Positions 1 to 6,902 of a stretch of 64,000 nucleotides of DNA are shown one piece after another (position 1 is the stretch's first letter; the number at the start of each line of letters is the position of its first letter). The position numbers were made by a program, and so were the translations under genes. The stretch is from Moritella dasanensis ArB 0140 (lineage in GTDB: Bacteria; Pseudomonadota; Gammaproteobacteria; Enterobacterales; Moritellaceae): positions 123,238 to 187,237 of the forward strand of contig NZ_AKXQ01000009.1 of NCBI RefSeq assembly GCF_000276805.1, in the 5' to 3' direction. The notes beneath the pieces were generated by a model. The model did not search any database, had not been told where the DNA came from, and saw only the letters and a list, made by a program, of their open reading frames with translations.

Positions 1-1410
1 AATCAATTCACACAAAATAACCAGCTTAGCCCTTAACGCCAGGGCTTCTGCTTGTTGGTCAGGCGTGTCTTTTTCATTCGCCACGATTGGCCAGCCAATG
101 TTTAACCTAAGACAGTTTTGATAATATTCAAGCGTGGTAAATTCACCTCCAGCACGGAATGGCACATCTTGCTTTAAGGCTTCGCTAAAGACGGTTTGAC
201 TGTGCATATTTTCGAGCTGTAACCAGATAACCATACCGCCTTCGGCAACACTTATCTTGGTATTTTCAGGCAGTAATTCTCGTAGCACACTGTGGTACTG
301 TCGCGCATGGGCTGCTAATGTGGTGGTTAACTTCTTCAAGTGTTTGGCATATTGTCCAGTATTAATAAACTCGCACACCGTATGCTGGACGATATTATTA
401 ACGCCAAAAAATTGCACATTACGCAACTGTAAATACGCATCAAAAAATCGACCAGGTTCACACCACCCCAAACGATACCCCGCCGCAATGGTTTTCGATA
501 CCGAGCTACACCACAATACCCAACCCGACTTATCCCAATATTTAATCGGTAACGGTGTGGTATGCGAATAACTTAGTTCCAAGTAGATATCATCTTCAAT
601 CACAGGGACTTGGTAACGCTGGGCAAGCTCGGCAATACCTTGTTTCTGTTGATTGCTCAAACAAAAACCTTGTGGATTGATATGGTTGGCACTGAATAGG
701 CAAGCAGCGATACGTTTGCCGTGAAGTAGCGCTTCAAGTTGCACTAAATCAAGCTGAGCGTTGTAACAAGGGATCTCAACCACCAACCTACCCATGTTCT
801 CTAATAAGTTCAGCAATCCACTAAAACAAGGTGATGATACAGCAATGCTATCCCCTGGATTCGTGGTGATTTCGATGGCACTGCGAACGGCATCTATACA
901 GCCATTAGTGATCACTAAATTATCAGCTTTTAACGGAAAGTGTTGTTGTGTAAAGTGCCCGGCTAATGCAGTTCGCAATGCAATATCACCTTGATAATCG
1001 GGATAAGCAAACAGTTCTGCACCTGCACGCAGACTCGCACGGCGTAAACAGCGACTCAAGGTATCTTGAGGTAATAACTCAACAGGCAGCTGCGCGGTAT
1101 AAAATGGACCACGTAACCCTTGGTCAATGGATTGGCTGGTTTTTGGCTTACTAATTTGCGCATTAAATTGGGGGTATATCGGCGTGCTTTGTTTATTCAG
1201 CGGCTGAGTAATAAAGTAACCAATTTGTGGTTTTGCATGTAACCAGCCTAAATCGAGTAAACGCTGATAGCAGTTATTGGCGGTAGTCATGCTCACTTCA
1301 TGTAGCTGCGTAAACTGTCTTAACGACGGCATGCGTTGGTCGACAAGTAATACCCCCTTGTCTATATCGTTAATAATATTATCCGAAATTGTAATGTAAC
1401 GCGCTGCCAT
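1..1410 (-). CDS. MocR/PdxR-type GntR regulator with aminotransferase domain (partial)
   Basis: The gene runs off the left edge, so the C-terminus is missing; 470 codons are present from the ATG at 1410, close to the usual full length of about 460-500. The N-terminus (about residues 1-75) is a GntR winged helix with the pattern MPSLRQFTQLHEVSMTTANN. The rest is a fold-type-I aminotransferase-like domain carrying the PLP-lysine motif SVSKTIAAGYRLGW near base 490, followed by FGVNN. MocR proteins use PLP as a sensing cofactor and usually control vitamin B6, amino-acid or transporter genes. It is divergent from the DMT transporter, with three 12-bp direct repeats between them, so that transporter is the likely target. 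The effector is unknown. Confidence 0.85.
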   Translation of the reverse strand, partial: MAARYITISDNIINDIDKGVLLVDQRMPSLRQFTQLHEVSMTTANNCYQRLLDLGWLHAKPQIGYFITQPLNKQSTPIYPQFNAQISKPKTSQSIDQGLRGPFYTAQLPVELLPQDTLSRCLRRASLRAGAELFAYPDYQGDIALRTALAGHFTQQHFPLKADNLVITNGCIDAVRSAIEITTNPGDSIAVSSPCFSGLLNLLENMGRLVVEIPCYNAQLDLVQLEALLHGKRIAACLFSANHINPQGFCLSNQQKQGIAELAQRYQVPVIEDDIYLELSYSHTTPLPIKYWDKSGWVLWCSSVSKTIAAGYRLGWCEPGRFFDAYLQLRNVQFFGVNNIVQHTVCEFINTGQYAKHLKKLTTTLAAHARQYHSVLRELLPENTKISVAEGGMVIWLQLENMHSQTVFSEALKQDVPFRAGGEFTTLEYYQNCLRLNIGWPIVANEKDTPDQQAEALALRAKLVILCELI

Positions 1411-1465
1411 GTTCTCTCTTCCCTATCAATTGGAACGATGTCGATTAAACCAACCTTGTTTACTA

Positions 1466-1501
1466 AACCCTTTATCAAATCCTTTACCGAACCCTTTACA
1501 A
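1466..1501. promoter_or_regulatory. Three 12-bp direct repeats, candidate MocR operator
   Basis: Three tandem degenerate 12-mers, aaaccctttatc, aaatcctttacc and gaaccctttaca, place the core CCTTTA at 1469, 1481 and 1493, exactly 12 bp apart. A weaker related CCTTGTTTA lies at 1454. They sit in the divergent gap between the MocR regulator and the DMT transporter. MocR/PdxR/TauR regulators are known to bind direct repeats. The repeats are seen directly; the operator role is inferred. Confidence 0.45.
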
Positions 1502-1595
1502 AACAACTGTACCCTAAAAATAAGTAAAAAGTGCATCTGTTTATTATTTAGCAACACGACATACTAGTCAAACACTAAAACGACGAGGTATGATT

Positions 1596-2570
1596 ATGAA
1601 CGAAAAGTTAATATCACCTAAGCACGGAAGTGCTTTATCACCTACATACGGAAAAGTAATATCACCGATTCACTTAATCATCATTGTCGCGATAACGTGT
1701 TTATGGGGCTTTAATTTCTCTGTTATCAAGGCCGGTGTCGACAACATAGATCCCTACGTCTTAACCGGATTACGTTTCACCTTTGCCGCATTTCCGGCGA
1801 TCCTATTTGTGCGTAAGCCTGATGTAAGTTGGTTCTATATTGCACTCTATGGCATCATTTTTGGTGTTGGGGTATGGGGCATGATGTCGATGTCTATATA
1901 TACCGGCTTATCTGCAGGCATAGCCAGTATCATCTTAGAATTAAGTGCTTTCATTAGTGTGCTGATGGGCGTAATTTTTCTAAAAGAACGAATCAGTACC
2001 AGTCTCAAAATTGGTCTGGCCTTGTCCTTAGTTGGGCTGGTTTTTATTGCCAATATTACTGACGGCTCAGTTACCTTGGTGGGCTTTATATTTGCATTCA
2101 TTGGGGCAATAGGCTTTAGTAGCATTAGCTTAATGGTTAAAAAGCTGGCGATTAAAGATATGTTTGCGTTTGTGGCCTGGTCTTGTCTGTTTGCACCACT
2201 GCCGTTGTTTGCAATGGCATATTTAGTCAATGGCGTTAATCTTTATGACGAATTAACCACCTCACTCAACTCAACTGCATTCGCCTCGGTATTATTTCAG
2301 GCTTATCCAACAACGCTATTAGGCTATTGGGTATGGAATAAAATGCTGATTAAGTATCCGCTCAGCGTGATGAGTCCGTTTAAACTATTAGTGCCAATCT
2401 TTGCATTATTGGGGTCTGTTATTTTCTATGATGAGCAATTAGAAATAAACAAAATAATTGCGTTTTCATTGATTATGGCAGGTGTAGTAGTACCACTGAT
2501 AGTACCTTTAATCACACCGTTACTAGCACCTTTTATGAAGTCACTAAGACTGAAAATAAAATCGCAGTAA
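1596..2570 (+). CDS. DMT superfamily (EamA) transporter
   Basis: 324-residue integral membrane protein with about ten hydrophobic segments in two EamA repeats (roughly residues 30-155 and 165-305), typical of RhaT/YdcZ-like metabolite exporters in the inner membrane. An early signature is ITCLWGFNFSVIKAG, like the WG..F.....A motif of EamA repeat 1. There are ATGs at 1590 and 1596; the GAGG at 1584-1588 is only about 2 nt from the first but well spaced from the second, so 1596 is preferred. It is divergent from the MocR regulator, a common arrangement in which the regulator controls an amino-acid or vitamin-related exporter. The substrate cannot be read from sequence. Confidence 0.85.
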   Translation: MNEKLISPKHGSALSPTYGKVISPIHLIIIVAITCLWGFNFSVIKAGVDNIDPYVLTGLRFTFAAFPAILFVRKPDVSWFYIALYGIIFGVGVWGMMSMSIYTGLSAGIASIILELSAFISVLMGVIFLKERISTSLKIGLALSLVGLVFIANITDGSVTLVGFIFAFIGAIGFSSISLMVKKLAIKDMFAFVAWSCLFAPLPLFAMAYLVNGVNLYDELTTSLNSTAFASVLFQAYPTTLLGYWVWNKMLIKYPLSVMSPFKLLVPIFALLGSVIFYDEQLEINKIIAFSLIMAGVVVPLIVPLITPLLAPFMKSLRLKIKSQ

Positions 2571-2590
2571 TTGAAACAGAATATCTGACC

Positions 2591-2851
2591 TCACTCAGCA
2601 TTAATTTCAATTAATGCTGAGTGTTTATCAGTCTTTCGCTCTGTAGTATCGGCACAATAACCGCTGTTACATTGCTGCGTACAAGGTTTAGAACAATGCA
2701 CGCGTTTGTTACAACTCCATAAACACAACTGCCAAACTTGCTGCTTAGATTCAGCATCTAAACAGTTCAAGTCTGCTACACACAAGTGACCCGCTTGAAT
2801 CAACTCTGCCAGTTTATGTGTTGATATACTTAAATTAACCTTGGTCGCCAT
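2591..2851 (-). CDS. Cys-rich 86-residue hypothetical protein, probably Fur-regulated
   Basis: No family was recognised. The protein has an N-terminal stretch of about 45 residues resembling a small helical hairpin (ISTHKLAELIQAGHLCVADL), then a dense cysteine region (CLWSCNKRVHCSKPCTQQC and further Cys), for a total of eight cysteines that could bind metal or an Fe-S cluster. It has no signal peptide, so it is probably cytoplasmic. AGGGAT lies 7 nt before the ATG. A good Fur-box match lies about 50 bp upstream, suggesting iron repression. Fur-controlled small Cys-rich proteins often act in iron or haem handling; that role here is inference only. Confidence 0.7.
   Translation of the reverse strand: MATKVNLSISTHKLAELIQAGHLCVADLNCLDAESKQQVWQLCLWSCNKRVHCSKPCTQQCNSGYCADTTERKTDKHSALIEINAE
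2593..2622. terminator. Bidirectional hairpin inside the 3' end of the next gene
   Basis: Perfect 13-bp stem ACTCAGCATTAAT / ATTAATGCTGAGT with a 4-nt loop, between the convergent DMT transporter and the 86-residue protein. It overlaps the last codons of the minus-strand gene, whose stop is at 2591. Confidence 0.75.
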
Positions 2852-2897
2852 ACTGCTATCCCTATAAACGCTTATAAACTATATGCTAATAATAATC

Positions 2898-2916
2898 ACA
2901 AATGAGAACTATTATC
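2898..2916 (-). promoter_or_regulatory. Fur box upstream of the Cys-rich protein
   Basis: The 19-mer ACAAATGAGAACTATTATC matches the classical Fur consensus GATAATGATAATCATTATC at 13 of 19 positions by hand count. It lies 47 bp upstream of the start codon. A sibling site sharing ACAAATGAGAA occurs upstream of the siderophore AraC gene (48305-48323). Confidence 0.55.
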
Positions 2917-3008
2917 AATAGGGCTTATCAAAAACCTTTACATTAAATTACAAAGCGTTCAAATAACAGCCTGAAACTACAAGCGCATCGCGTTATTGGC
3001 GACCCGTA

Positions 3009-3554
3009 CTATTGATCATAAAGATCTGGGTATAAAAAGGGTGCCATGGCTAATGTCAGCGCTTGGGTATAGTTACTCTCACGTGTGGCATGGCCATTGG
3101 TTAACAAGCCAATCGCCCCGCCTTTATGCTTTATATTAACCGTCTTGAATAACTTGTCCATCACCGGTCCTAACTCTTCACCGTCAAGTAACGATTGGTA
3201 AATAGGCGCAGGTAAAGGTAATGCAGCACTACGGCCGACAGACTGCTGCTCTTTAGACGCAATGACAACGTATGCAAATGTAGCGGGACCGTCATCAAGC
3301 AGATCGACACCGCCTTCAATCGCAATATAAAAATCAGCCTCAGCATGCTGCTGACAATACTTAACACGGTTAATCGCACCGTCACGGGTTTCAGCTGCAT
3401 TCATTGGTTGGTCTGGTACATTAGAAGGTGCGTTTAGTCCCTCACATTCGACAATACTGTCCGGATACAATTGCGCAATCACACTACGTGACGCGTTAAC
3501 TTTCACTGGATTCTTCGATCCAACCACAACTTTAATTAATTTTTGTGCCATCAT
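3009..3554 (-). CDS. yjjX: Inosine/xanthosine triphosphatase, YjjX family
   Basis: 181-residue protein matching the YjjX/NTPase family (about 170-180 residues in enterics). Such enzymes hydrolyse non-canonical ITP and XTP in the cytoplasm to protect nucleic acids. The family landmarks are present in order: VVVGSKNPVKVNA (nucleotide-binding start), NVPDQPMNAAETRDGAINRV, ADFYIAIEGGVDLLDDG, SAALPLPAPI, and KHKGGAIGLLTNG near the C-terminus. It begins with tandem ATGs immediately after the stop of the upstream NlpC/P60 gene (TAA then ATGATG), so translation is probably coupled. The two genes form an operon with no obvious functional link. Confidence 0.93.
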   Translation of the reverse strand: MMAQKLIKVVVGSKNPVKVNASRSVIAQLYPDSIVECEGLNAPSNVPDQPMNAAETRDGAINRVKYCQQHAEADFYIAIEGGVDLLDDGPATFAYVVIASKEQQSVGRSAALPLPAPIYQSLLDGEELGPVMDKLFKTVNIKHKGGAIGLLTNGHATRESNYTQALTLAMAPFLYPDLYDQ

Positions 3555-4046
3555 TTATAAATTAACTCTTCTTGATTGCCAGTAATGGCTATGCCAATAG
3601 GGATTATCCAAACGAGATATGATCACGCCACGACTACTCGATGCATGAAAGAATTGAAATTCATCAACCATGATCCCCACGTGCCGAACGTTCACACCCG
3701 TTTTAAAGAACACTAAATCACCCGTGCGCAATTGCTGACGCTTGATCGAGCGACCTACTTTTACTTGCTCTGCGGTTGTCCGCGGTAGCGATAAGGCGAA
3801 TTGCTGCTCAAAAGTAAGTTTAACCAAACCTGAACAATCAACACCGCGCTTACTCATCCCGCCCCATTTATGCGGCGTACCACGCCAGTCTTTATATTGT
3901 GATAACAACAACCCCTGCACATAAGCAAGCTCGGCCGTTGGAACATTGATTTTTGGGGGGCTTGCGGGTTGTTTTATCGCACTATTCTGACTACAGCCAG
4001 ACATTAACAGTAACAATAGAGCACAACAAAACGATTTAACTAACAT
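3555..4046 (-). CDS. NlpC/P60 family lipoprotein peptidase
   Basis: 163-residue lipoprotein: a signal peptide ending in LLMSGC gives a lipobox with Cys18, so the mature protein is anchored to the outer or inner membrane. The C-terminal NlpC/P60 domain has the catalytic cysteine in GVDCSGLVKLTF, the histidine in VRHVGIMV, and the third polar residue in FFHASSSRGV. The family cleaves D-glutamyl-diaminopimelate or related peptidoglycan crosslinks (MepS/NlpC-type endopeptidases). GGGA precedes the ATG by 8 nt. It is the first gene of a two-gene operon with yjjX. Closest in size to E. coli NlpC or MepS; which one is unclear. Confidence 0.9.
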   Translation of the reverse strand: MLVKSFCCALLLLLMSGCSQNSAIKQPASPPKINVPTAELAYVQGLLLSQYKDWRGTPHKWGGMSKRGVDCSGLVKLTFEQQFALSLPRTTAEQVKVGRSIKRQQLRTGDLVFFKTGVNVRHVGIMVDEFQFFHASSSRGVIISRLDNPYWHSHYWQSRRVNL

Positions 4047-4606
4047 GAGATGTATCCCTTAGTATTTAACACTCTATATTTAATCCTAAATTTAATTCTC
4101 GATATTCTACCTTTACGCTTCAGCGCATAACAACCCGTTTATGACTCTCTGTCTAAAATCTCAGTTAAAATGCTCACAACCTGTGCCAAAATTGACAAGA
4201 TAAATGAATAAAAAATTAAAAAACAAATAAAAATTAAATAATAATGCATCAATATGGCCTTTATCTGCTGTTAAACACTGTTACAAATAACACCAAAGTT
4301 ACCGCCAACATGACATACTGTAATTAACATCAACAGGTCAGACCTCTTTGTTTATAAAGCTTTTTCTATACATCTCTGATTTTAAAAATTTAACAAAAAA
4401 TGCAATAAAATAGTTAAGTAACAAGATCTATAATATATTTAATACTATTTTCATACTCTTAAAAGTACATTTAACACCTTGTCACTATTTACAAATACAA
4501 AACAACAAACTAACATATACCCATATAGATATAGAACGAACTTAAAAGTAGAGCTTAGTATCTAAACACTTTATTTTATGGATTTACCGCATAGGGATTA
4601 GATAAC
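4047..4606. other. 560-bp AT-rich intergenic region upstream of the first WS/DGAT
   Basis: No gene is supported here. It separates the divergent NlpC gene and the WS/DGAT gene and is strongly AT-rich. The only clear element is the FadR-like palindrome at 4332-4348, implying a long leader or a distant promoter for the acyltransferase gene. Confidence 0.6.
4332..4348 (+). promoter_or_regulatory. FadR-like operator
   Basis: AACAGGTCAGACCTCTT agrees with the classical FadR consensus AACTGGTCNGACCNGNT except at two fixed positions and has the perfect core palindrome AGGTC-A-GACCT. FadR is the long-chain acyl-CoA-responsive regulator of fatty-acid degradation and synthesis in gammaproteobacteria. 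It lies 259 bp before the WS/DGAT start, an enzyme that consumes acyl-CoA, which makes this functionally sensible. Binding is inferred. Confidence 0.5.
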
Positions 4607-6211
4607 ATGCAAGCACTAACGCTAGTTGATATGGGTTTCTTGTACACAGAAACAGTTGCCAGTCCTAAACATGTAGCCGGATTACAAATTTTTACGATAC
4701 CTGAAAATTACCAAGGTAACTTTACGCGTGATCTCTTTGACAGCTTAATGTCGCAGGATGAAATTAAACAGCCATTTAATTTGAAGCTCAAGAAGCAACT
4801 TACCGGTCAATATCACTGGCAAGAAGATAACAATATCGATCTGTCTTACCATGTAAGATTCGCCATGCTACCGCAACCCGGCAATGAAAGTCAGTTACTG
4901 CATTTTGTTGAACATCAACATGAAACACTGTTAGACAGAAACAGACCATTATGGGAAATGATATTGATTGATGGCTTAGAAGATAATAAATTCGCCATTT
5001 ATCTAAAAGCCCACCACGCCTTCACTGACGGTGCCAAAGCTAACCAACTATTAATGTCTTATTTAAGTAAAAAGACCGACGCACCGATGACGGCGTTTTG
5101 GAATATTGAACGCGAGCACAAAGAAAAAGAGCTCGATAGCATGCTAACGTCAATTACCAAGACATCTAAGAAGCTATCAGATCAAGTTAAATCGATTCCA
5201 TCGCTAACTAAACTCACAACTAAGTTGTTATTCCAAGCTGCAAATGTATATAAAGCAGATATGCCGACTCCGTTTATGGCACCCAAAACGCCTTTTTCCG
5301 TCAGCCCTAAACGTGCTCGTCGTGCTGCTGTTTCTGCATTGCCGCTATCACGTGTTAAACGTATTGGTAAGATGACAGGGGCAACGATCAATGATGTCGT
5401 TGTCACGATCTGCGATATGGCAATACACAACTACCTTGCAAACAAGAACTTCAATCTAAAGAAACCACTTGTTGCACAAATGCCAATGAGCTTGCGTGAA
5501 GCTGGTGATATGCAAACCAATAACCAAGTAGCAATTAGTCTTGTTGAGCTTGCTTACCGTGGTGAATCGCCACTTGAACGCCTAATGACAATTAAAGATT
5601 CGTGTATCAAATTAAAAAAAGAAACACGTTTACTGACTAAAGAAGCACTGACAAGCTATACCATGGCGAGCCAAGGCCTTGCTGTTGTTAGCGAATTTTT
5701 AAGCTTAGACACCATATTACCACCAATGGGTAACGTGCTAATTTCAAATGTACCGGGTCCTAGTGAACCGTTATATATGATGGGCGCAAAAATGGAACAA
5801 TGCTTCCCTATTTCGGTATTACCACCAGGCATGTCACTGAACATTACGCTGTACAGTTACAACGGCTTAATTAATGTTGGTTTAGTTTCATGTCGTTCTG
5901 CGTTACCTGATTTAACAGACCTCGCTGAATATGTAAACTCTGCGTTCACAGAGCTTGAAAATGAAGTACTAACAAGTGCAACAACATCTGTAACAGAACA
6001 AATAGCACTGCTTACTATGCCCAATGGTAACTCGGGTATTAAACAAGAGTGTTTAGCTATTATTGAACAAATATTAGCGGATACTGAAAAGCAAGATGAA
6101 GTTAAAACGCCAGTCTTAGATACAAAAATAATTCAACCTGTAAAGAATACATCAGCGAAAAACACAATCACCACTGATACAACAAGCAAAACTGTACCAG
6201 CATCAGCTTAG
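4607..6211 (+). CDS. WS/DGAT-type O-acyltransferase (wax ester synthase family), copy 1
   Basis: 534-residue acyltransferase of the bacterial wax ester synthase/diacylglycerol acyltransferase family, which transfers acyl chains from acyl-CoA to fatty alcohols or diacylglycerol. The active-site motif HHAFTDG is at residues 136-142. Family landmarks PLWEMILIDG (about 114-123), GATINDVVVT and PMGNVLISNVPGP are intact. Relative to a usual length of about 450-500 it carries a polar Thr/Lys-rich C-terminal tail (last 50 or so residues) of unknown role. A close paralogue lies at 23766. The TetR gene follows 9 bp later and probably shares the transcript. Whether the product is wax ester, triacylglycerol or another ester cannot be told. 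Confidence 0.9.
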   Translation: MQALTLVDMGFLYTETVASPKHVAGLQIFTIPENYQGNFTRDLFDSLMSQDEIKQPFNLKLKKQLTGQYHWQEDNNIDLSYHVRFAMLPQPGNESQLLHFVEHQHETLLDRNRPLWEMILIDGLEDNKFAIYLKAHHAFTDGAKANQLLMSYLSKKTDAPMTAFWNIEREHKEKELDSMLTSITKTSKKLSDQVKSIPSLTKLTTKLLFQAANVYKADMPTPFMAPKTPFSVSPKRARRAAVSALPLSRVKRIGKMTGATINDVVVTICDMAIHNYLANKNFNLKKPLVAQMPMSLREAGDMQTNNQVAISLVELAYRGESPLERLMTIKDSCIKLKKETRLLTKEALTSYTMASQGLAVVSEFLSLDTILPPMGNVLISNVPGPSEPLYMMGAKMEQCFPISVLPPGMSLNITLYSYNGLINVGLVSCRSALPDLTDLAEYVNSAFTELENEVLTSATTSVTEQIALLTMPNGNSGIKQECLAIIEQILADTEKQDEVKTPVLDTKIIQPVKNTSAKNTITTDTTSKTVPASA

Positions 6212-6220
6212 GGATAAATG

Positions 6221-6862
6221 ATGAAAACACGTGACAGGATTTTACAGTGTAGTTTAGAGATGTTCAGCCAGTACGGACACGTAAAAGTGTCCACAGTTGA
6301 AATTGCTAATGCGTTAGAAATAAGCCCTGGTAATTTGTATTATCATTTTAATGGTAAAGACCAGTTATTAACTGAGTTGTTTTATGAGTATGAAGCGGCA
6401 ATTAATAAGCTCATGTCATTCTATGAAGATGATGTACAAGCGTTTGAAGATTACTGGGCATACCTGAATATATATGTCGGTTTAATTCAACAATATTCAT
6501 TCTTCTATCGTGATATGAAAGTTATCTTCGATGAGAACAAACTGTTGAAACGTCGCTTTATGCGTTTGGTCAATAACCATCATAGCTTTTTCTTAAAGAT
6601 GCTAACGTCGTTAAACACCAGCAGTGAAATCAAGATGTCAGAAGCGCAGCAAAACGCGATGGCAGATACCATCTGCTTGATTGCGACAAATTCGTTGGAT
6701 ACACAATTAGCGGAAGAAGATTACGATCTACAAGTGATAACTCAGCGTATTGTATTGCGTATTATCATGTTAGTTGAACCTTATTTTTCTAGCGAAGCAA
6801 AAGTTAAATACCTGCATGAAGTGGAACAAAACCCGGTAGAAGCAACGAGTTTGTTTAGCTAA
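6221..6862 (+). CDS. TetR/AcrR family regulator
   Basis: 213-residue regulator. The N-terminal TetR helix-turn-helix is typical: TRDRILQCSLEMF, VSTVEIANALEISPGNLYYHF, then a helical ligand-binding domain rich in aromatic residues (YDYWAYLNIYVGL-like region). Two ATGs are possible (6218 and 6221); GGGA in the preceding stop region is 3 nt from the first and 6 nt from the second, favouring 6221. It lies 9 bp after WS/DGAT copy 1 and converges on the RND pump gene, so it could control either lipid storage or efflux; co-transcription favours the former. The similar-looking TetR proteins known to me near lipid genes respond to acyl compounds, which is only suggestive here. Confidence 0.85.
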   Translation: MKTRDRILQCSLEMFSQYGHVKVSTVEIANALEISPGNLYYHFNGKDQLLTELFYEYEAAINKLMSFYEDDVQAFEDYWAYLNIYVGLIQQYSFFYRDMKVIFDENKLLKRRFMRLVNNHHSFFLKMLTSLNTSSEIKMSEAQQNAMADTICLIATNSLDTQLAEEDYDLQVITQRIVLRIIMLVEPYFSSEAKVKYLHEVEQNPVEATSLFS

Positions 6863-6867
6863 TAATA

Positions 6868-6902
6868 GCCCTAGTCGGTATTTACTCACTAGGGCGTTTT
6901 TC
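6868..6902 (+). terminator. Rho-independent terminator of the WS/DGAT-tetR operon
   Basis: Stem GCCCTAGT / ACTAGGGC followed by G and a run of T. It overlaps the last codons of the convergent RND gene (stop at 6882), so the 3' end of that gene doubles as terminator DNA. Confidence 0.75.

Noticed and set aside
257..571. 104-residue plus-strand ORF
   Set aside because: Antisense to the aminotransferase domain of the MocR gene, with no family resemblance.
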